A stretch of 49,087 bases of DNA. It comes from Gammaproteobacteria bacterium. GTDB lineage: Bacteria > Pseudomonadota > Gammaproteobacteria > Tenderiales > Tenderiaceae. Positions 9,256 through 20,482 of this stretch are shown here, piece by piece; within the stretch, counting starts at the first letter, position 1; each line of letters opens with the position of its first letter. Made by a program: the position numbers and the translations under genes. The stretch covers positions 1 through 49,087 of the forward strand of contig JAJRUN010000095.1 in the NCBI GenBank assembly GCA_024277755.1, read 5' to 3'. The notes below the pieces were generated by a model. It was not told the DNA's origin and ran no database searches. It worked only from the letters and a program-made list of their open reading frames with translations.

Positions 9256-10695
9256 TTAAATTACCGCAATACACCACTGCATCAGTGCTGCGGGAAATAG
9301 CCCCAGCACTAACATGCCTAGACTATTTACTGACAATGCAATCCGCATATCAATGCCGGCCTCGATCTTGTTTGTATCCATAGGTTTATCAAAGTACATG
9401 AGTCTGATAATACGCAGATAGTAAAAAGCACCAATAACAGAGAAGACAACAGCATAAACAGCCAACCAGACCATTTCAACATCTACCGCAGCCTGTAGCA
9501 CAGACAGCTTTGCATAAAAACCAACAGTAGGTGGAACACCTGCCATAGAGAACATCAAAATCATCATCATGGCAGCCATCCAGGGACTACGCTCGTTCAA
9601 ACCTTTAAAGTCATCCAGCTTATCCGCCTCAAAACCGGAACGACTAAGCAAGATGATCATACCGAACCCACCCATGCTCATCAGTGAATAAACAACCACG
9701 TAGAACATGGCAGAAGAATAGCCATTATCTGTTCCAGCCAGCAAACCGATCAGAATAAAGCCAACATGAGAGATAGCAGAATAAGCCAGCATGCGTTTGA
9801 TATTGGTTTGTGCGATAGCAACTACATTACCAATTGCAATCGAGAGCACAGCCAGCACAACTAACAACGATTGCCATTCGTTATGTAAGTCACCGACACC
9901 TTCTACCAACAAACGCATTACCATGGCAAAGGCCGCAATTTTTGGTGCAGTAGCAATATAGAGGGTCACAGAGCTAGGAGCACCTTGATAAACATCCGGA
10001 ACCCACATGTGGAACGGTACAGCTCCCAATTTAAAGCCAAGACCAACAATGACAAAGACTAAACCAAACATCAGTACAGTATTATCAGTATTCAGCGCTG
10101 CGTAGGCACCAATTTCTGCGATATTGAGACTGCCGGAAGCGCCGTAAAGCATGGACATACCATATAGCAACATCCCCGAAGCAATAGCACCAAGAATAAA
10201 GTATTTCATTGCAGCTTCTGTTGCCTTAAGCGAATCACGCTGAAAAGCAACCAAGGCATATAGCGACAGCGATAACAGCTCAAGCCCCATGTAGAGCGTT
10301 AGCATACTGTGGGCCGAAACCATGACCATCATGCCCAACACACCAAACAGCCCGAGAACAAAATATTCCCCCTTAAATAAATCGCGCTTTTTCAGGTAAT
10401 CACGTGAATAAAGGAATACAACAGCAGTCACTAAATAAATAAAGAGTTTAAGCACATCCCCCATAGGGTCAGAGACAAAACTACCACTAAAGGTTAGATG
10501 GCGTTCACCATCAGACAGACTTATGGTCAGAAAGGCAGCGCCAACCAGCGTTGCTATAGATAATAGATAGGTAATAACCCGGTCCTGTTGTTTGATAAAC
10601 AGATCCAGAATCAGGATAAAACATGCCATCCCCAGAACAAACATCTCTGGTAATGCAGGTAAAAAATTCGGCATTTCAAAATTCACTATAGCCAT
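9256..10695 (-). CDS. nuoN: NADH-quinone oxidoreductase subunit N
   Basis: Antiporter-like membrane subunit of complex I, involved in proton pumping; last gene of the nuo operon. The 479 residues form about 14 hydrophobic helices, with conserved lysines in [23 protein letters not shown] and in the [14 protein letters not shown] motif. The length is usual. ATG 10695 follows GAGAAACGG. It is 54 bp after nuoM. Confidence 0.96.
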   Translation of the reverse strand: MAIVNFEMPNFLPALPEMFVLGMACFILILDLFIKQQDRVITYLLSIATLVGAAFLTISLSDGERHLTFSGSFVSDPMGDVLKLFIYLVTAVVFLYSRDYLKKRDLFKGEYFVLGLFGVLGMMVMVSAHSMLTLYMGLELLSLSLYALVAFQRDSLKATEAAMKYFILGAIASGMLLYGMSMLYGASGSLNIAEIGAYAALNTDNTVLMFGLVFVIVGLGFKLGAVPFHMWVPDVYQGAPSSVTLYIATAPKIAAFAMVMRLLVEGVGDLHNEWQSLLVVLAVLSIAIGNVVAIAQTNIKRMLAYSAISHVGFILIGLLAGTDNGYSSAMFYVVVYSLMSMGGFGMIILLSRSGFEADKLDDFKGLNERSPWMAAMMMILMFSMAGVPPTVGFYAKLSVLQAAVDVEMVWLAVYAVVFSVIGAFYYLRIIRLMYFDKPMDTNKIEAGIDMRIALSVNSLGMLVLGLFPAALMQWCIAVI

Positions 10696-10749
10696 CCGTT
10701 TCTCAGCCTTCTGCCGTTAACACCAGTCGGCAATCATCTCAGTATAAAA

Positions 10750-12264
10750 TTAAAGTTTAGATGTCACAGCCTGCTGTAGCAGGTTGTCCACCGTTGAATG
10801 CATAACTTCGAGCAAAGGTGCAGGATAAACACCAAGCAGCAACACAAAGAACGCCAAGGTGCCAAGCATAAATGTTTCACGACCGTTGAGATCTTTCAGT
10901 GCTGCAACTTTGTCATTTTTGACCTCGCCAAATATAACTCTTTTGACCATCCACAAAGTATAAGCCGCACCTAGAATTAACGTAGTACCAGCCAAGAAGG
11001 CATACCAAAAGTTGGCCTGAAACGCCCCTAATATAACCATAAATTCACCCACAAAACCTGATGTACCTGGCAGGCCTACGTTAGCCATAGCAAAGAAAAC
11101 AAAAAGCGCAGCAAACCAAGGCATTGTATTCACAACCCCACCGTAGTCACTGATGTTACGTGAGTGCATGCGATCATACATCACACCAATACAGAGGAAC
11201 ATTGCACCAGAGACAAACCCATGAGAAATCATCTGCACCATGGCACCTTCCATGCCCAATGCAGCACCTGAAACACTGCCCGTCTGAGTATAGATATCAA
11301 AAACGATGAAGAAACCAAGCGTTACAAAGCCCATGTGCGAAATTGACGAATAAGCTACCAGCTTTTTCATGTCTTCTTGAACAAGTGCAATTAGAGCAAT
11401 GTAGACCACAGCAATCAGTGACATGGTGATAATTAGCCAGTCTAGCTCGGCACTGGCATCAGGCACAATTGGAATCATAAACCGTAAAAAACCATACGCA
11501 CCCAATTTCAACATGATCGCGGCCAGAATTACAGACCCACCGGTAGGAGCCTGGACGTGAGCGTCAGGCAGCCAGGTATGAACAGGCCACATCGGCACCT
11601 TGACAGCAAAGGCAATTAGAAATGCGAGAAATATCAATATCTGAGCATTCATACTGATAGGAACCGCTTGAAAATCCAAAATAGAAAATGTACCTGCCTG
11701 AAAATAGAGATAGATCAAGGCAACCAACAGGAACACAGAACCGAAAAAGGTATAGAGAAAAAACTTTATCGTGGCATATACGCGATTTTTCCCTCCCCAA
11801 ATACCTATCACTAAAAACATCGGAATCAGCATTGCTTCCCAAAAAACATAAAATAGAATGCCATCGAGAGAAGCAAACACACCATTCATCATGCCTTCCA
11901 TAATCAAAAAGCAAGCCATGTACTGAGCAACTCTGTTTTGAATCACCTGCCAACCAGCAATAACAACTAGAATAGTTGTAAAGGTCGTCAATAGAATCAA
12001 CGGCATGGAAATACCATCAACACCGAGATGATAGGTAATATTAAATGCGGGTATCCATGCCGCCTGCTCTACAAACTGCATTTCATGGGTGGTTAGACTA
12101 AAACCCGTCCACAGCGGCAAAGAAACCAGAAATACAACAATAGACGACAACAACGCAGTCCAACGCACAACGCCATTATTGCCACTGGCACCAGCGGCCA
12201 ACACCACAAGGCCACCAATAATTGGTAACCATATAACTAAACTTAGGAGCGGTAAATCAGACAT
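10750..12264 (-). CDS. nuoM: NADH-quinone oxidoreductase subunit M
   Basis: Antiporter-like proton-pumping subunit of complex I, 504 residues, multi-helix. Key features are the conserved glutamate helix FYVFWEAMLIPMFLVIG, the FAVKVPMWPVHTWLPDAHVQAPT segment with the pump lysine, and KKLVAYSSISHMGFVTLG. ATG 12264 has TAGGA just upstream. It is 21 bp after nuoL and 54 bp before nuoN. Confidence 0.96.
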   Translation of the reverse strand: MSDLPLLSLVIWLPIIGGLVVLAAGASGNNGVVRWTALLSSIVVFLVSLPLWTGFSLTTHEMQFVEQAAWIPAFNITYHLGVDGISMPLILLTTFTTILVVIAGWQVIQNRVAQYMACFLIMEGMMNGVFASLDGILFYVFWEAMLIPMFLVIGIWGGKNRVYATIKFFLYTFFGSVFLLVALIYLYFQAGTFSILDFQAVPISMNAQILIFLAFLIAFAVKVPMWPVHTWLPDAHVQAPTGGSVILAAIMLKLGAYGFLRFMIPIVPDASAELDWLIITMSLIAVVYIALIALVQEDMKKLVAYSSISHMGFVTLGFFIVFDIYTQTGSVSGAALGMEGAMVQMISHGFVSGAMFLCIGVMYDRMHSRNISDYGGVVNTMPWFAALFVFFAMANVGLPGTSGFVGEFMVILGAFQANFWYAFLAGTTLILGAAYTLWMVKRVIFGEVKNDKVAALKDLNGRETFMLGTLAFFVLLLGVYPAPLLEVMHSTVDNLLQQAVTSKL

Positions 12265-12285
12265 TCAGTCCTATCCTTTTTATTG

Positions 12286-14241
12286 TTATGCGCGAGCCAG
12301 AACCCAGCTCACCAGAACAAGCAATCCAATAATCATCGCAAATGCATAATGGTATAGATAACCTGTTTGCATTTGACGTACTGCACCAGCAACCCAGCCA
12401 ACCAACTTTACTGAGCCATTGACCATAATTCCATCAATACCTTTAACATCGCCAATCTGCCATAGGATCTTACCCAACTTACGAGAGCCTCCGGCAAAGA
12501 ATGATTGGTTAAAGGAGTCAAAGCCATAGGCGTTATCAAGTAGACGATAAACACCCTCAAACTTGGCTTTGATCTGTCCAGGAATATCGGGACGTTTCAT
12601 ATACAAGAAATAAGCAGTCCCAACACCGGCGAGCGCTAACCAGAATGGTAGAGCCATCATCCCGTGGATAACAAACCCCATCACACCTGTATAGTGTTCA
12701 CCCAGCTGCCCTAGCACATCATGTTCTTTAAACACGGTAATCGTGTCACCAAAGTAATCACCAAACAACCAAGGTCCAACAGCAATTGCGCCAATCACCA
12801 CTGAAGGGATAGCCAGCAGAATTAAAGGTATTGTTACTACCTTAGGTGACTCATGTAGATGCTTTTTGGTATGTGGATCAATATTTTCTTTGCCGTGAAA
12901 CACAAGAAAGAACATACGAAAGCTATACAGAGCAGTAATAAAGACACCCAACAACACACTGATGTACGCAAAAGTCGAGCCAGGAATCTCAGAGGCATGT
13001 ACCGCTTCAATAATGGCATCTTTCGAGAAGAAGCCTGAGAAGCCAGGCGTGCCAATCAAAGCAAGTGAGCCAATTAGCATGCACCAGTAAGTAATTGGCA
13101 TATATTTCTTTAACCCACCCATTTTACGGATGTCTTGTTCATGGTGCATGGCAACAATCACCGAGCCTGCCGCAAGAAATAATAGTGCTTTGAAAAAAGC
13201 ATGTGTCATCAAGTGAAAAATACCCGCAGCATATGCAGACGCACCTAGCGCAACAGTCATGTAACCAAGCTGTGATAGCGTTGAATAAGCAACCACACGT
13301 TTGATGTCATTCTGAATAAGTCCAAGAAAGCCCATGAACAAGGCCGTAATGGCGCCGATAACGAGAACAAAACTCAAAGCTGTTGTCGATAGCTCAAACA
13401 GCGGTGACATACGAGCCACCATGAAGATGCCAGCCGTAACCATAGTTGCAGCATGGATCAGGGCAGAAATCGGTGTCGGGCCTTCCATAGAATCAGGCAA
13501 CCAGACATGCAGGGGGACTTGTGCAGATTTACCCATGGCGCCAATGAATAGTAAAATACAGATTACCGTCATTAGAGACCAATCAAGACCAGGAATCACC
13601 TGAATATTCAGATCAGCCAACAACGGTGCAGCCTTGAACACATCAGCATAATCCAGGCTGTTGAAATACATCGCTATAGCAGCGATACCGAGTAAAAAAC
13701 CAAAGTCACCGACGCGATTGACCAAAAATGCCTTCATATTGGCAAAAATTGCTGTTTCTTTTTTATGCCAAAAACCAATCAACAAGTAGGACACTAGACC
13801 AACAGCTTCCCAACCAAAAAACAGCTGCATAAAGTTATTGGACATAACCAGCATCAGCATTGAGAAGGTGAATAGTGAAATGTAACTAAAAAAACGCTGG
13901 TAACCAGGGTCATCATGCATGTAGCCAATGGTATAGATGTGCACCATCAGCGATACAAAGGTCACAACCATCATCATGGTGGCGGTTAGTTCATCGATCA
14001 AGAAACCAATTTCAAAGCGAATACCATCGCTCACCAACCAGGTATACAAAGAAGCGTTGTATGTTGCCGCATCATTAAAAACCACGTCATTAAAAACTAC
14101 AGCCGACAAAATAAATGAAACAGCAACACCAATATTGGTAACCCAGTGGGCTCCAGCACGGCCAACTTGTTTACCAAACAGGCCCGCAACGATCGAACCA
14201 ATCAACGGGGCTAAAATAATGCCGAGATAGACGTTTTCCAT
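12286..14241 (-). CDS. nuoL: NADH-quinone oxidoreductase subunit L
   Basis: Largest antiporter-like subunit of complex I, 651 residues. The core contains FFGWEAVGLVSYLLIGFWH, MGKSAQVPLHVWLPDSMEGPTP and IKRVVAYSTLSQLGYMTVALG. The extended C-terminus supplies the long lateral helix that clamps NuoM and NuoN and ends in a further membrane segment (YAFAMIIGLLVLVSWVLA). ATG 14241 lies 12 bp after nuoK. Confidence 0.96.
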   Translation of the reverse strand: MENVYLGIILAPLIGSIVAGLFGKQVGRAGAHWVTNIGVAVSFILSAVVFNDVVFNDAATYNASLYTWLVSDGIRFEIGFLIDELTATMMMVVTFVSLMVHIYTIGYMHDDPGYQRFFSYISLFTFSMLMLVMSNNFMQLFFGWEAVGLVSYLLIGFWHKKETAIFANMKAFLVNRVGDFGFLLGIAAIAMYFNSLDYADVFKAAPLLADLNIQVIPGLDWSLMTVICILLFIGAMGKSAQVPLHVWLPDSMEGPTPISALIHAATMVTAGIFMVARMSPLFELSTTALSFVLVIGAITALFMGFLGLIQNDIKRVVAYSTLSQLGYMTVALGASAYAAGIFHLMTHAFFKALLFLAAGSVIVAMHHEQDIRKMGGLKKYMPITYWCMLIGSLALIGTPGFSGFFSKDAIIEAVHASEIPGSTFAYISVLLGVFITALYSFRMFFLVFHGKENIDPHTKKHLHESPKVVTIPLILLAIPSVVIGAIAVGPWLFGDYFGDTITVFKEHDVLGQLGEHYTGVMGFVIHGMMALPFWLALAGVGTAYFLYMKRPDIPGQIKAKFEGVYRLLDNAYGFDSFNQSFFAGGSRKLGKILWQIGDVKGIDGIMVNGSVKLVGWVAGAVRQMQTGYLYHYAFAMIIGLLVLVSWVLARA

Positions 14242-14253
14242 AATTGTTCTACC

Positions 14254-14559
14254 CTATCCCTTCAACGTATCGAGATTTTCAACATTAATCGTACGACGAT
14301 TACGGAACCAAACCACCAAAATCGCCAAGCCAATCGCTGCCTCCGCAGCAGCGACAGTCAAAATAAAGAATACAAACACTTGGCCAGCCAGATCATTCAT
14401 GTAATAAGAAAAGGCTATAAAATTCATATTGACGGCCAACAACATCAGTTCAATCGCCATCAGCAGAACAATCACATTCTTTCTGTTAATGAAGATGCCT
14501 GCCACACTGATACAAAACAGTACGGCCCCTAAAATTAGAAAATCAGACAGTGCTATCAT
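14254..14559 (-). CDS. nuoK: NADH-quinone oxidoreductase subunit K
   Basis: Small three-helix membrane subunit of complex I, 101 residues as in E. coli. The conserved membrane glutamates of the proton path are visible in [13 protein letters not shown] and in the third helix ([13 protein letters not shown]). It sits between nuoJ (27 bp) and nuoL (12 bp). Confidence 0.96.
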   Translation of the reverse strand: MIALSDFLILGAVLFCISVAGIFINRKNVIVLLMAIELMLLAVNMNFIAFSYYMNDLAGQVFVFFILTVAAAEAAIGLAILVVWFRNRRTINVENLDTLKG

Positions 14560-14586
14560 TTTTCTCTCTTTTAAAACCCTAAGGCT

Positions 14587-15198
14587 TTATTCGCTTGCCT
14601 TGTTTTTCTTCTCAGCCGCCATCTTCACAATACGAAGACGATCATTGCGGCGAACCCTAACCTGCGCAGAAGGATCCTGGTATTTACTATCAGGGCGACG
14701 ACGCATGGTTAGTGCAATTGCAGCAATAATCGCCACAACCAAGACCACTGCTGCCAATTCAAATGCATAAACGTATTCAGTGTAAAGAACACGCCCCAAC
14801 TCTTTAGTATTGCTGTAATCCGCAGCATGCGCTAGCGGTGCAGGCACTTGATCAAGACCAAAGCGGTCGCTACCTACCACTGCAACCAGTTCAAACACAA
14901 CAATCAAGGCAACCGGAATACCGACGTAGGCATTTTTGACAAAGCCTTCACGAAGAACCGATATATTGATATCCAACATCATCACTACAAATAGAAACAA
15001 CACCATGACGGCACCAACGTAGACCAGCACAAGAGTTATAGCCAGGAATTCAGCTTCCATCATCAGCCAGATCGCTGCGCAGGTAAAAAAAGTTAATACC
15101 AGGAATAAAACGGCATGAACTGGATTGCGCACAGTGATTACTGCTAATGCAGAAGCAATCAAAATGGCTGAAAATATGTAAAAAATCAGAGTTTCCAT
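14587..15198 (-). CDS. nuoJ: NADH-quinone oxidoreductase subunit J
   Basis: Membrane subunit of complex I with five predicted helices, 203 residues. The early helices (VRNPVHAVLFLVLTFFTCAA) and the third helix (LVLVYVGAVMVLFLFVVMMLDI), which carries the pi-bulge region, are typical. The C-terminus after the last helix is basic and probably cytoplasmic. It lies 24 bp after nuoI. Confidence 0.95.
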   Translation of the reverse strand: METLIFYIFSAILIASALAVITVRNPVHAVLFLVLTFFTCAAIWLMMEAEFLAITLVLVYVGAVMVLFLFVVMMLDINISVLREGFVKNAYVGIPVALIVVFELVAVVGSDRFGLDQVPAPLAHAADYSNTKELGRVLYTEYVYAFELAAVVLVVAIIAAIALTMRRRPDSKYQDPSAQVRVRRNDRLRIVKMAAEKKNKASE

Positions 15199-15222
15199 AA
15201 CGTAGTCAGTTACACCTGTTTG

Positions 15223-15711
15223 TTAGCGGTATGGCGCATCTTCAGTGCGATCAAAGGCAATCTGTTTTTCCTGGCGATCACCAACGCTCAGTAGCATATC
15301 TTTGGTCATAATATTTTCACCGCGTTTTTCAAAGTGGTACTCAAATTCACGAGTCTCCACAATGGCATCCACCGGACAGGCCTCTTCACAAAAGCCACAA
15401 TAAATACACTTAAACAAATCAATCTCATAAAGCGTGGTACGTCGACTGCCGTCATCACGCTGATCAGACTCTATGGTAATTGCAAGCGCAGGACAGGTCG
15501 CTTCACATAATTTACAACCAATACAGCGTTCTTCACCATTTTCGTAACGACGTAATGCATGCAGACCACGGAACCGGCCTGACTGCGGCGTCTTTTCTTC
15601 TGGATACTGAACTGTAATTTTTCTGGCAAACAGATACTTACCTGTCAGCGCTAAACCTTTGAGCAGCTCCCACAGCAAAAAACTCTTAATGTAATGATTC
15701 ATTGCGTTCAT
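15223..15711 (-). CDS. nuoI: NADH-quinone oxidoreductase subunit I
   Basis: Peripheral-arm subunit carrying two [4Fe-4S] clusters (N6a and N6b). The ligands are [13 protein letters not shown] and [13 protein letters not shown], both complete. The 162-residue length is usual for the short NuoI of many proteobacteria. ATG 15711 is preceded by a strong AGGAGGAG site. It lies 12 bp after nuoH. Confidence 0.97.
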   Translation of the reverse strand: MNAMNHYIKSFLLWELLKGLALTGKYLFARKITVQYPEEKTPQSGRFRGLHALRRYENGEERCIGCKLCEATCPALAITIESDQRDDGSRRTTLYEIDLFKCIYCGFCEEACPVDAIVETREFEYHFEKRGENIMTKDMLLSVGDRQEKQIAFDRTEDAPYR

Positions 15712-15723
15712 ATCTGCTCCTCC

Positions 15724-16773
15724 TTAATCAAACCATGGAGGCACATTGCCGAGTACCAAACAACCGACCACCAAAATCCAGACGATTGTCACCGGAATAA
15801 ATACTTTCCACCCCAGACGCATAATCTGGTCATAACGATAACGGGGAAAAGTAGCCCGAAACCACAAAAACAAGAATAATAGCAGTGCTGTTTTCGCCAA
15901 CAACCAGAAAAATCCAGGTATCCAGCCAAGCACAGGCTCAAACATCGTTCCAGCAAATGGAGACAACCACCCCCCCATGAACATGATAGCTGTTAGCACT
16001 GAAATCAAAATCATATTGGCATATTCAGCCAAGAAGAATATAGCGAAAGTCATGCCTGAGTATTCAACATGAAAACCAGCCACAATTTCAGACTCACCTT
16101 CAGCCACATCAAATGGTGCTCTGTTTGTTTCTGCCACACCTGAAATAAAATAAACGACGAACATCGGTAACAGTGGCAGCCAAAACCAATCAAGCAGACC
16201 TAGCTCACCTTTTTGTGCCAATACAATATCTTGAAGATTCAAACTGCCCGCGGCCATTAATACAACCACAAGGGCAAACCCCATGGCAATTTCGTAAGAA
16301 ATAACCTGAGCCGATGAACGCAACGCACCTAAAAAGGCATATTTTGAGTTAGATGCCCAGCCAGCAATAATGACACCATAAACGCCAACAGAGGTCATCG
16401 CCAAAATATAGAGCAAACCAGCATCGATATTGGCTATGGCTGCACCTTCATCAAAAGGGATAACCGCCCAAGCAACCAGTGCAGGCGCCAGAGTAAATAT
16501 TGGTCCAAGTACAAAGAGAAACCGGTTCGCATTGGTCGGAATAATAATTTCTTTCATGGCCAGCTTCAGGCCATCAGCAATCGGTTGTAACAAACCCCGT
16601 GGGCCAACACGATTAGGGCCTATACGAACCTGAATATAGCCAATCACCTTACGCTCTGCCAAAGTTAAATAGGCGACCGAAAGCATTATCGGAACCACAA
16701 CGGCAACGATCTTAATTACGATCTGCAGCAGTTCGGGAATCGCATTCCAAATTGTCAGTGCAGCATCAATCAT
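15724..16773 (-). CDS. nuoH: NADH-quinone oxidoreductase subunit H
   Basis: Membrane subunit that forms much of the quinone-binding chamber where the two arms meet; 349 residues, about eight helices. Characteristic stretches are [19 protein letters not shown], the charged loop [22 protein letters not shown], and [18 protein letters not shown] near the C-terminus. It is 23 bp after nuoG. Confidence 0.97.
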   Translation of the reverse strand: MIDAALTIWNAIPELLQIVIKIVAVVVPIMLSVAYLTLAERKVIGYIQVRIGPNRVGPRGLLQPIADGLKLAMKEIIIPTNANRFLFVLGPIFTLAPALVAWAVIPFDEGAAIANIDAGLLYILAMTSVGVYGVIIAGWASNSKYAFLGALRSSAQVISYEIAMGFALVVVLMAAGSLNLQDIVLAQKGELGLLDWFWLPLLPMFVVYFISGVAETNRAPFDVAEGESEIVAGFHVEYSGMTFAIFFLAEYANMILISVLTAIMFMGGWLSPFAGTMFEPVLGWIPGFFWLLAKTALLLFLFLWFRATFPRYRYDQIMRLGWKVFIPVTIVWILVVGCLVLGNVPPWFD

Positions 16774-16796
16774 TCTTATCTATCTCGCTTCACTCT

Positions 16797-19160
16797 CTAT
16801 ACTGGTTTAAGGACAATTTCTGCCCCATCACACCCAAAACCGGCAACTTCATTAGTACCGGCTGACAACCAGACGGTTCCATCAGCTGCTCGATCATCAA
16901 TTTTTAATGCAAGAACGCAGCTGCTATTGCCTTGTGTCACCTCAACATTTATCGCTTCAGCCAAATCTAAGCCCATGGCTGTTGATGAATTAATTCTTGC
17001 AGCAGCTGACTCATGTGCCTGTGGCGTCTTTTGTAATGACTCGGCACGTCGCACAGCCGTATCTATTGAGTAGATTGAAGCATCTGCAACACGAATTAGC
17101 TTATCGCTGGCAATTGTCAATGAGCCCGATAAATGTGATGTAGTCTTAAATTCGCTTGCACCATCTACCTGCGCTTGTAATTCATTACGTACTTCTTCTG
17201 ATGACTCATGTTCAAAACCATCAAGATTAAACAAATTCCCCATTACACGCAGCACCTTCCATGCAGGACGCGTATCAGCTAATGGCTTAACGCTACCAGG
17301 GAAACTCTGCCATTTACCTTCGACATTCACAAACGTACCTGAGGTTTCAGTAAATGGAGCGACTGGCAACAACACCGACGCATATTCAAGCATTTCAGCA
17401 CTCTTATAAGGAGTCATTGAAACAACAAAATCGGCTGAATTTAGTGGAGCAAGGACATCAGCGGCATTAGCAATATCCTTCTCTGGTTCAGTACCAAGCA
17501 AGACATAACCAGCCAATTTTTCGGCGAGCATATTTTGCACATTCAGACCAAAAGTGGCGCCTTTACCTGCAGCGGCTCGATGCGGTAATGCACCAGCTAA
17601 GTATCCACCTGCGCTGTTTGCGCCATCAGTCAAATAGGCACAACCAGCACTACTCATCTCTGCAATAGCCCGCCCCAATGAACGCAATTTTGAACCCGAA
17701 GCTGATGACTGGGCATAACTACCCAGCATCACAGTAGCATTGGTTGCAGACTTGAGTTTTTCAGCAATCGAACGATGAGTTCCGGTAACTTCAACAGCTG
17801 CCATAAGTGAATCAAGCCCCTGCGGTGCTGAAGCACCCATTTCAGCCAATGCCTTGGCAATCCCAACAAGTGTTTGCTCCATAATTGCTGGTGCTGTTAT
17901 CACCTTCTCAGCAACGGGGAACATAAAATCATAATCGACCGGATTGACACACATAATATTAGCGCCATTCAAAGCCGCTTTACGCACTCGGTTGGCAAGC
18001 AAAGGTTGGTCATGACGAATGTTTGAGCCTATCAGCAATACGGCATCAAGATATTCAATAGACTCGATGCTTTGTTCAAGTGATGGGGACAACGGCATGC
18101 TTTCCTGATCCGAAAAATCAAGCTGGCTCAGGCGGTGATCAATATTTGATCCGCCTAGACCACGTACCAGCTTCTGCAGCAAGTACATTTCTTCGACAGT
18201 GGCACTTGCTGAAGTAAGTGCCCCTAAGTGACCCGCACCATGTTTTTCCAAAACGGCCTTTAAACCAGAAACAGTCGCATCAAGCGCAGTTTGCCAATCA
18301 ACATCCCGCCACTCACCATCCTGTTTTACCATAGGCACACGCAGACGGTCTGGATTATTCACTCCTTCGTAGCTAAAGCGATCCCGATCAGAAATCCATG
18401 TTTCATTAATGCTTTCGTTTTCACTTGGTGTAACTCGACGCACTTCGTTACGAAGAGTTTCAACCTGGATATTAGAACCAACACAATCATGTGCAGCAAT
18501 ACTATTAACCTGATTCATTTCCCAACTACGCGCATGAAAACGGAACGGCTTTGATGTAAGAGCACCGACGGGGCAGAGATCAATCACATTACCTGAAAGC
18601 TCTGACGTCACGGCTTTCTCTACATAGGTACCAATCAACATATGCTCACCACGCCCTGTAGCGCCTAACTCTTGAATACCCGCAACTTCCTGACCAAAAC
18701 GAACACAACGGGTACAGTGTATACAGCGAGTCATGTCCGTAGAAATCAATGGCCCGAGGTTCTTATCAAACACGACTCGTTTTTCTTCACCATACTGTGA
18801 ATGATCACCACCAAAGCCCATGGCCAGATCCTGCAGTTCACACTCACCACCTTGATCGCAGATTGGGCAATCCAAGGGATGATTAATCAACAAGAATTCC
18901 ATCACGCTCTTTTGCGCCGCAATGGCCTTCTTTGAGCGTGTAAAAATAACCATTCCATCAGTAATTGGAGTGGCGCAGGCAGGCAATGGTTTAGCTGCTT
19001 TTCCAACTTCCACCAAGCACATACGGCAGTTAGCAGCAACCGACAGTTTCTTGTGGTAACAAAAACGCGGAATAGGGATACCGACTTCATCAGCCGCCTC
19101 AATGATCATGGCTCCGTCCTGCGCCTCGACCTTTTTCCCATCGATTTCTATACTTACCAT
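16797..19160 (-). CDS. nuoG: NADH-quinone oxidoreductase subunit G
   Basis: Largest peripheral-arm subunit of complex I, 787 residues from ATG 19160 (GGGG 7 bases upstream). The N-terminal ferredoxin domain has CYHKK, CRMCLVEVG and a later Cys for the [2Fe-2S] cluster. The His-ligated cluster motif is HPLDCPICDQGGECELQD, and the next [4Fe-4S] is CIHCTRCVRFG. The molybdopterin-oxidoreductase-like body follows. Where E. coli has the N7 cysteine motif, this protein reads AAHDCVGSNIQVE, so the off-path N7 cluster is probably absent, as in mitochondria. It lies 51 bp after nuoF. Confidence 0.96.
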   Translation of the reverse strand: MVSIEIDGKKVEAQDGAMIIEAADEVGIPIPRFCYHKKLSVAANCRMCLVEVGKAAKPLPACATPITDGMVIFTRSKKAIAAQKSVMEFLLINHPLDCPICDQGGECELQDLAMGFGGDHSQYGEEKRVVFDKNLGPLISTDMTRCIHCTRCVRFGQEVAGIQELGATGRGEHMLIGTYVEKAVTSELSGNVIDLCPVGALTSKPFRFHARSWEMNQVNSIAAHDCVGSNIQVETLRNEVRRVTPSENESINETWISDRDRFSYEGVNNPDRLRVPMVKQDGEWRDVDWQTALDATVSGLKAVLEKHGAGHLGALTSASATVEEMYLLQKLVRGLGGSNIDHRLSQLDFSDQESMPLSPSLEQSIESIEYLDAVLLIGSNIRHDQPLLANRVRKAALNGANIMCVNPVDYDFMFPVAEKVITAPAIMEQTLVGIAKALAEMGASAPQGLDSLMAAVEVTGTHRSIAEKLKSATNATVMLGSYAQSSASGSKLRSLGRAIAEMSSAGCAYLTDGANSAGGYLAGALPHRAAAGKGATFGLNVQNMLAEKLAGYVLLGTEPEKDIANAADVLAPLNSADFVVSMTPYKSAEMLEYASVLLPVAPFTETSGTFVNVEGKWQSFPGSVKPLADTRPAWKVLRVMGNLFNLDGFEHESSEEVRNELQAQVDGASEFKTTSHLSGSLTIASDKLIRVADASIYSIDTAVRRAESLQKTPQAHESAAARINSSTAMGLDLAEAINVEVTQGNSSCVLALKIDDRAADGTVWLSAGTNEVAGFGCDGAEIVLKPV

Positions 19161-19211
19161 CAATTGGCCCCGTACATTCTTATCTGTTTAATTTCGTCAA
19201 TCGATTACAAG

Positions 19212-20477
19212 TCACACCAAGCATTTGCCATGGTCAATGTGATATTGAAACTCTTCACGAAAATGCTTTATAAAACTGGCCACAGGCATGGCAGCAGCAT
19301 CACCAAGGGCACAAATCGTACGCCCCATGATTTTGTTAGCTACGTCATCAAGCATATCCAGGTCTTCCTGACACCCCTGACCATGTTCAATCCGGTGTAC
19401 TACGCGTGACAACCAACCCGTTCCTTCTCGACAGGGTGTGCATTGTCCGCACGATTCTTCATAGTAAAAGTGTGATAGACGCGCCAATGCCTTAACCATA
19501 CAGGTTGTCTCATCCAAAACAATGACTGAACCCGCACCCAGCATTGAGCCAGCCTTACCGATTGAATCGTAATCCATATCCGTCTGCATCATCACATCAG
19601 CAGGGACTATCGGTGTAGATGACCCACCTGGGATAACCGCTTTCAACTTGCGACCATCAAGCACGCCGCCCGCCATTTCCAGCAGCTCAGCAAATGGAGT
19701 ACCCATATTCACTTCGTAATTACCGGGTTTGTTAACGTGGCCAGACACAGAAAAAATCTTGCTGCCACCATTGTTAGGCTTACCCAGCTCAAGAAACCAC
19801 TGACCACCGTTTTTCAAAATCATCGGAATTGATGCCAGCGTCTCGGTGTTATTAATAGTAGTTGGGCGACCATACAAACCGTAGCTGGCAGGGAAAGGCG
19901 GTTTAAAGCGTGGCTGGCCTTTCTTACCTTCAATAGATTCAAGCAAGGCAGTCTCTTCACCACAAATATAGGCACCGGCTCCCAGATGCAAATCAACATC
20001 GAAGTCAATACCAGAACCCATAATATTTTTACCGAGTAGACCTGCTGCCCTGGCCTCTTCGATGGCCGCCTGAAATCGCTCCTGCGGTTCCCAGAACTCA
20101 CCACGAATGTAGTTATAACCCTTGGTTGCACCAATTGTGTAACCAGCAATCATCATACCCTCAATCAATTGATGAGGATTGAATCGTATAATATCTCTAT
20201 CTTTACAGGTGCCCGGTTCACCCTCATCTGAGTTGCAAACAATATACTTTTGTCCCTCTGAATTGCGTGGCATGAAGCTCCATTTCAAACCTGTTGGAAA
20301 ACCTGCACCGCCACGGCCGCGCAGAGCAGAAATCTTGACCTGTTCAATAATCTCCTCGGGAGAAGTCTTCTCCTTAAGGATTTTTCTCCAGATCTCATAG
20401 CCACCAGTGCCTTGATAGACATCCAGCGTCCATGACTTATCTAAATGATTATTGCGAAAACAAACGTCGTTGGCCAT
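19212..20477 (-). CDS. nuoF: NADH-quinone oxidoreductase subunit F
   Basis: Holds the NADH site, FMN and the N3 [4Fe-4S] cluster. The nucleotide-binding [17 protein letters not shown] lies near residues 54-70, the FMN-side [19 protein letters not shown] in the middle, and the cluster ligands in [15 protein letters not shown] plus the later Cys of TICALGDAA. The 421 residues are normal. ATG 20477 is 5 bp after nuoE, so the two are probably coupled. Confidence 0.97.
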   Translation of the reverse strand: MANDVCFRNNHLDKSWTLDVYQGTGGYEIWRKILKEKTSPEEIIEQVKISALRGRGGAGFPTGLKWSFMPRNSEGQKYIVCNSDEGEPGTCKDRDIIRFNPHQLIEGMMIAGYTIGATKGYNYIRGEFWEPQERFQAAIEEARAAGLLGKNIMGSGIDFDVDLHLGAGAYICGEETALLESIEGKKGQPRFKPPFPASYGLYGRPTTINNTETLASIPMILKNGGQWFLELGKPNNGGSKIFSVSGHVNKPGNYEVNMGTPFAELLEMAGGVLDGRKLKAVIPGGSSTPIVPADVMMQTDMDYDSIGKAGSMLGAGSVIVLDETTCMVKALARLSHFYYEESCGQCTPCREGTGWLSRVVHRIEHGQGCQEDLDMLDDVANKIMGRTICALGDAAAMPVASFIKHFREEFQYHIDHGKCLV

Positions 20478-20482
20478 GCTCT

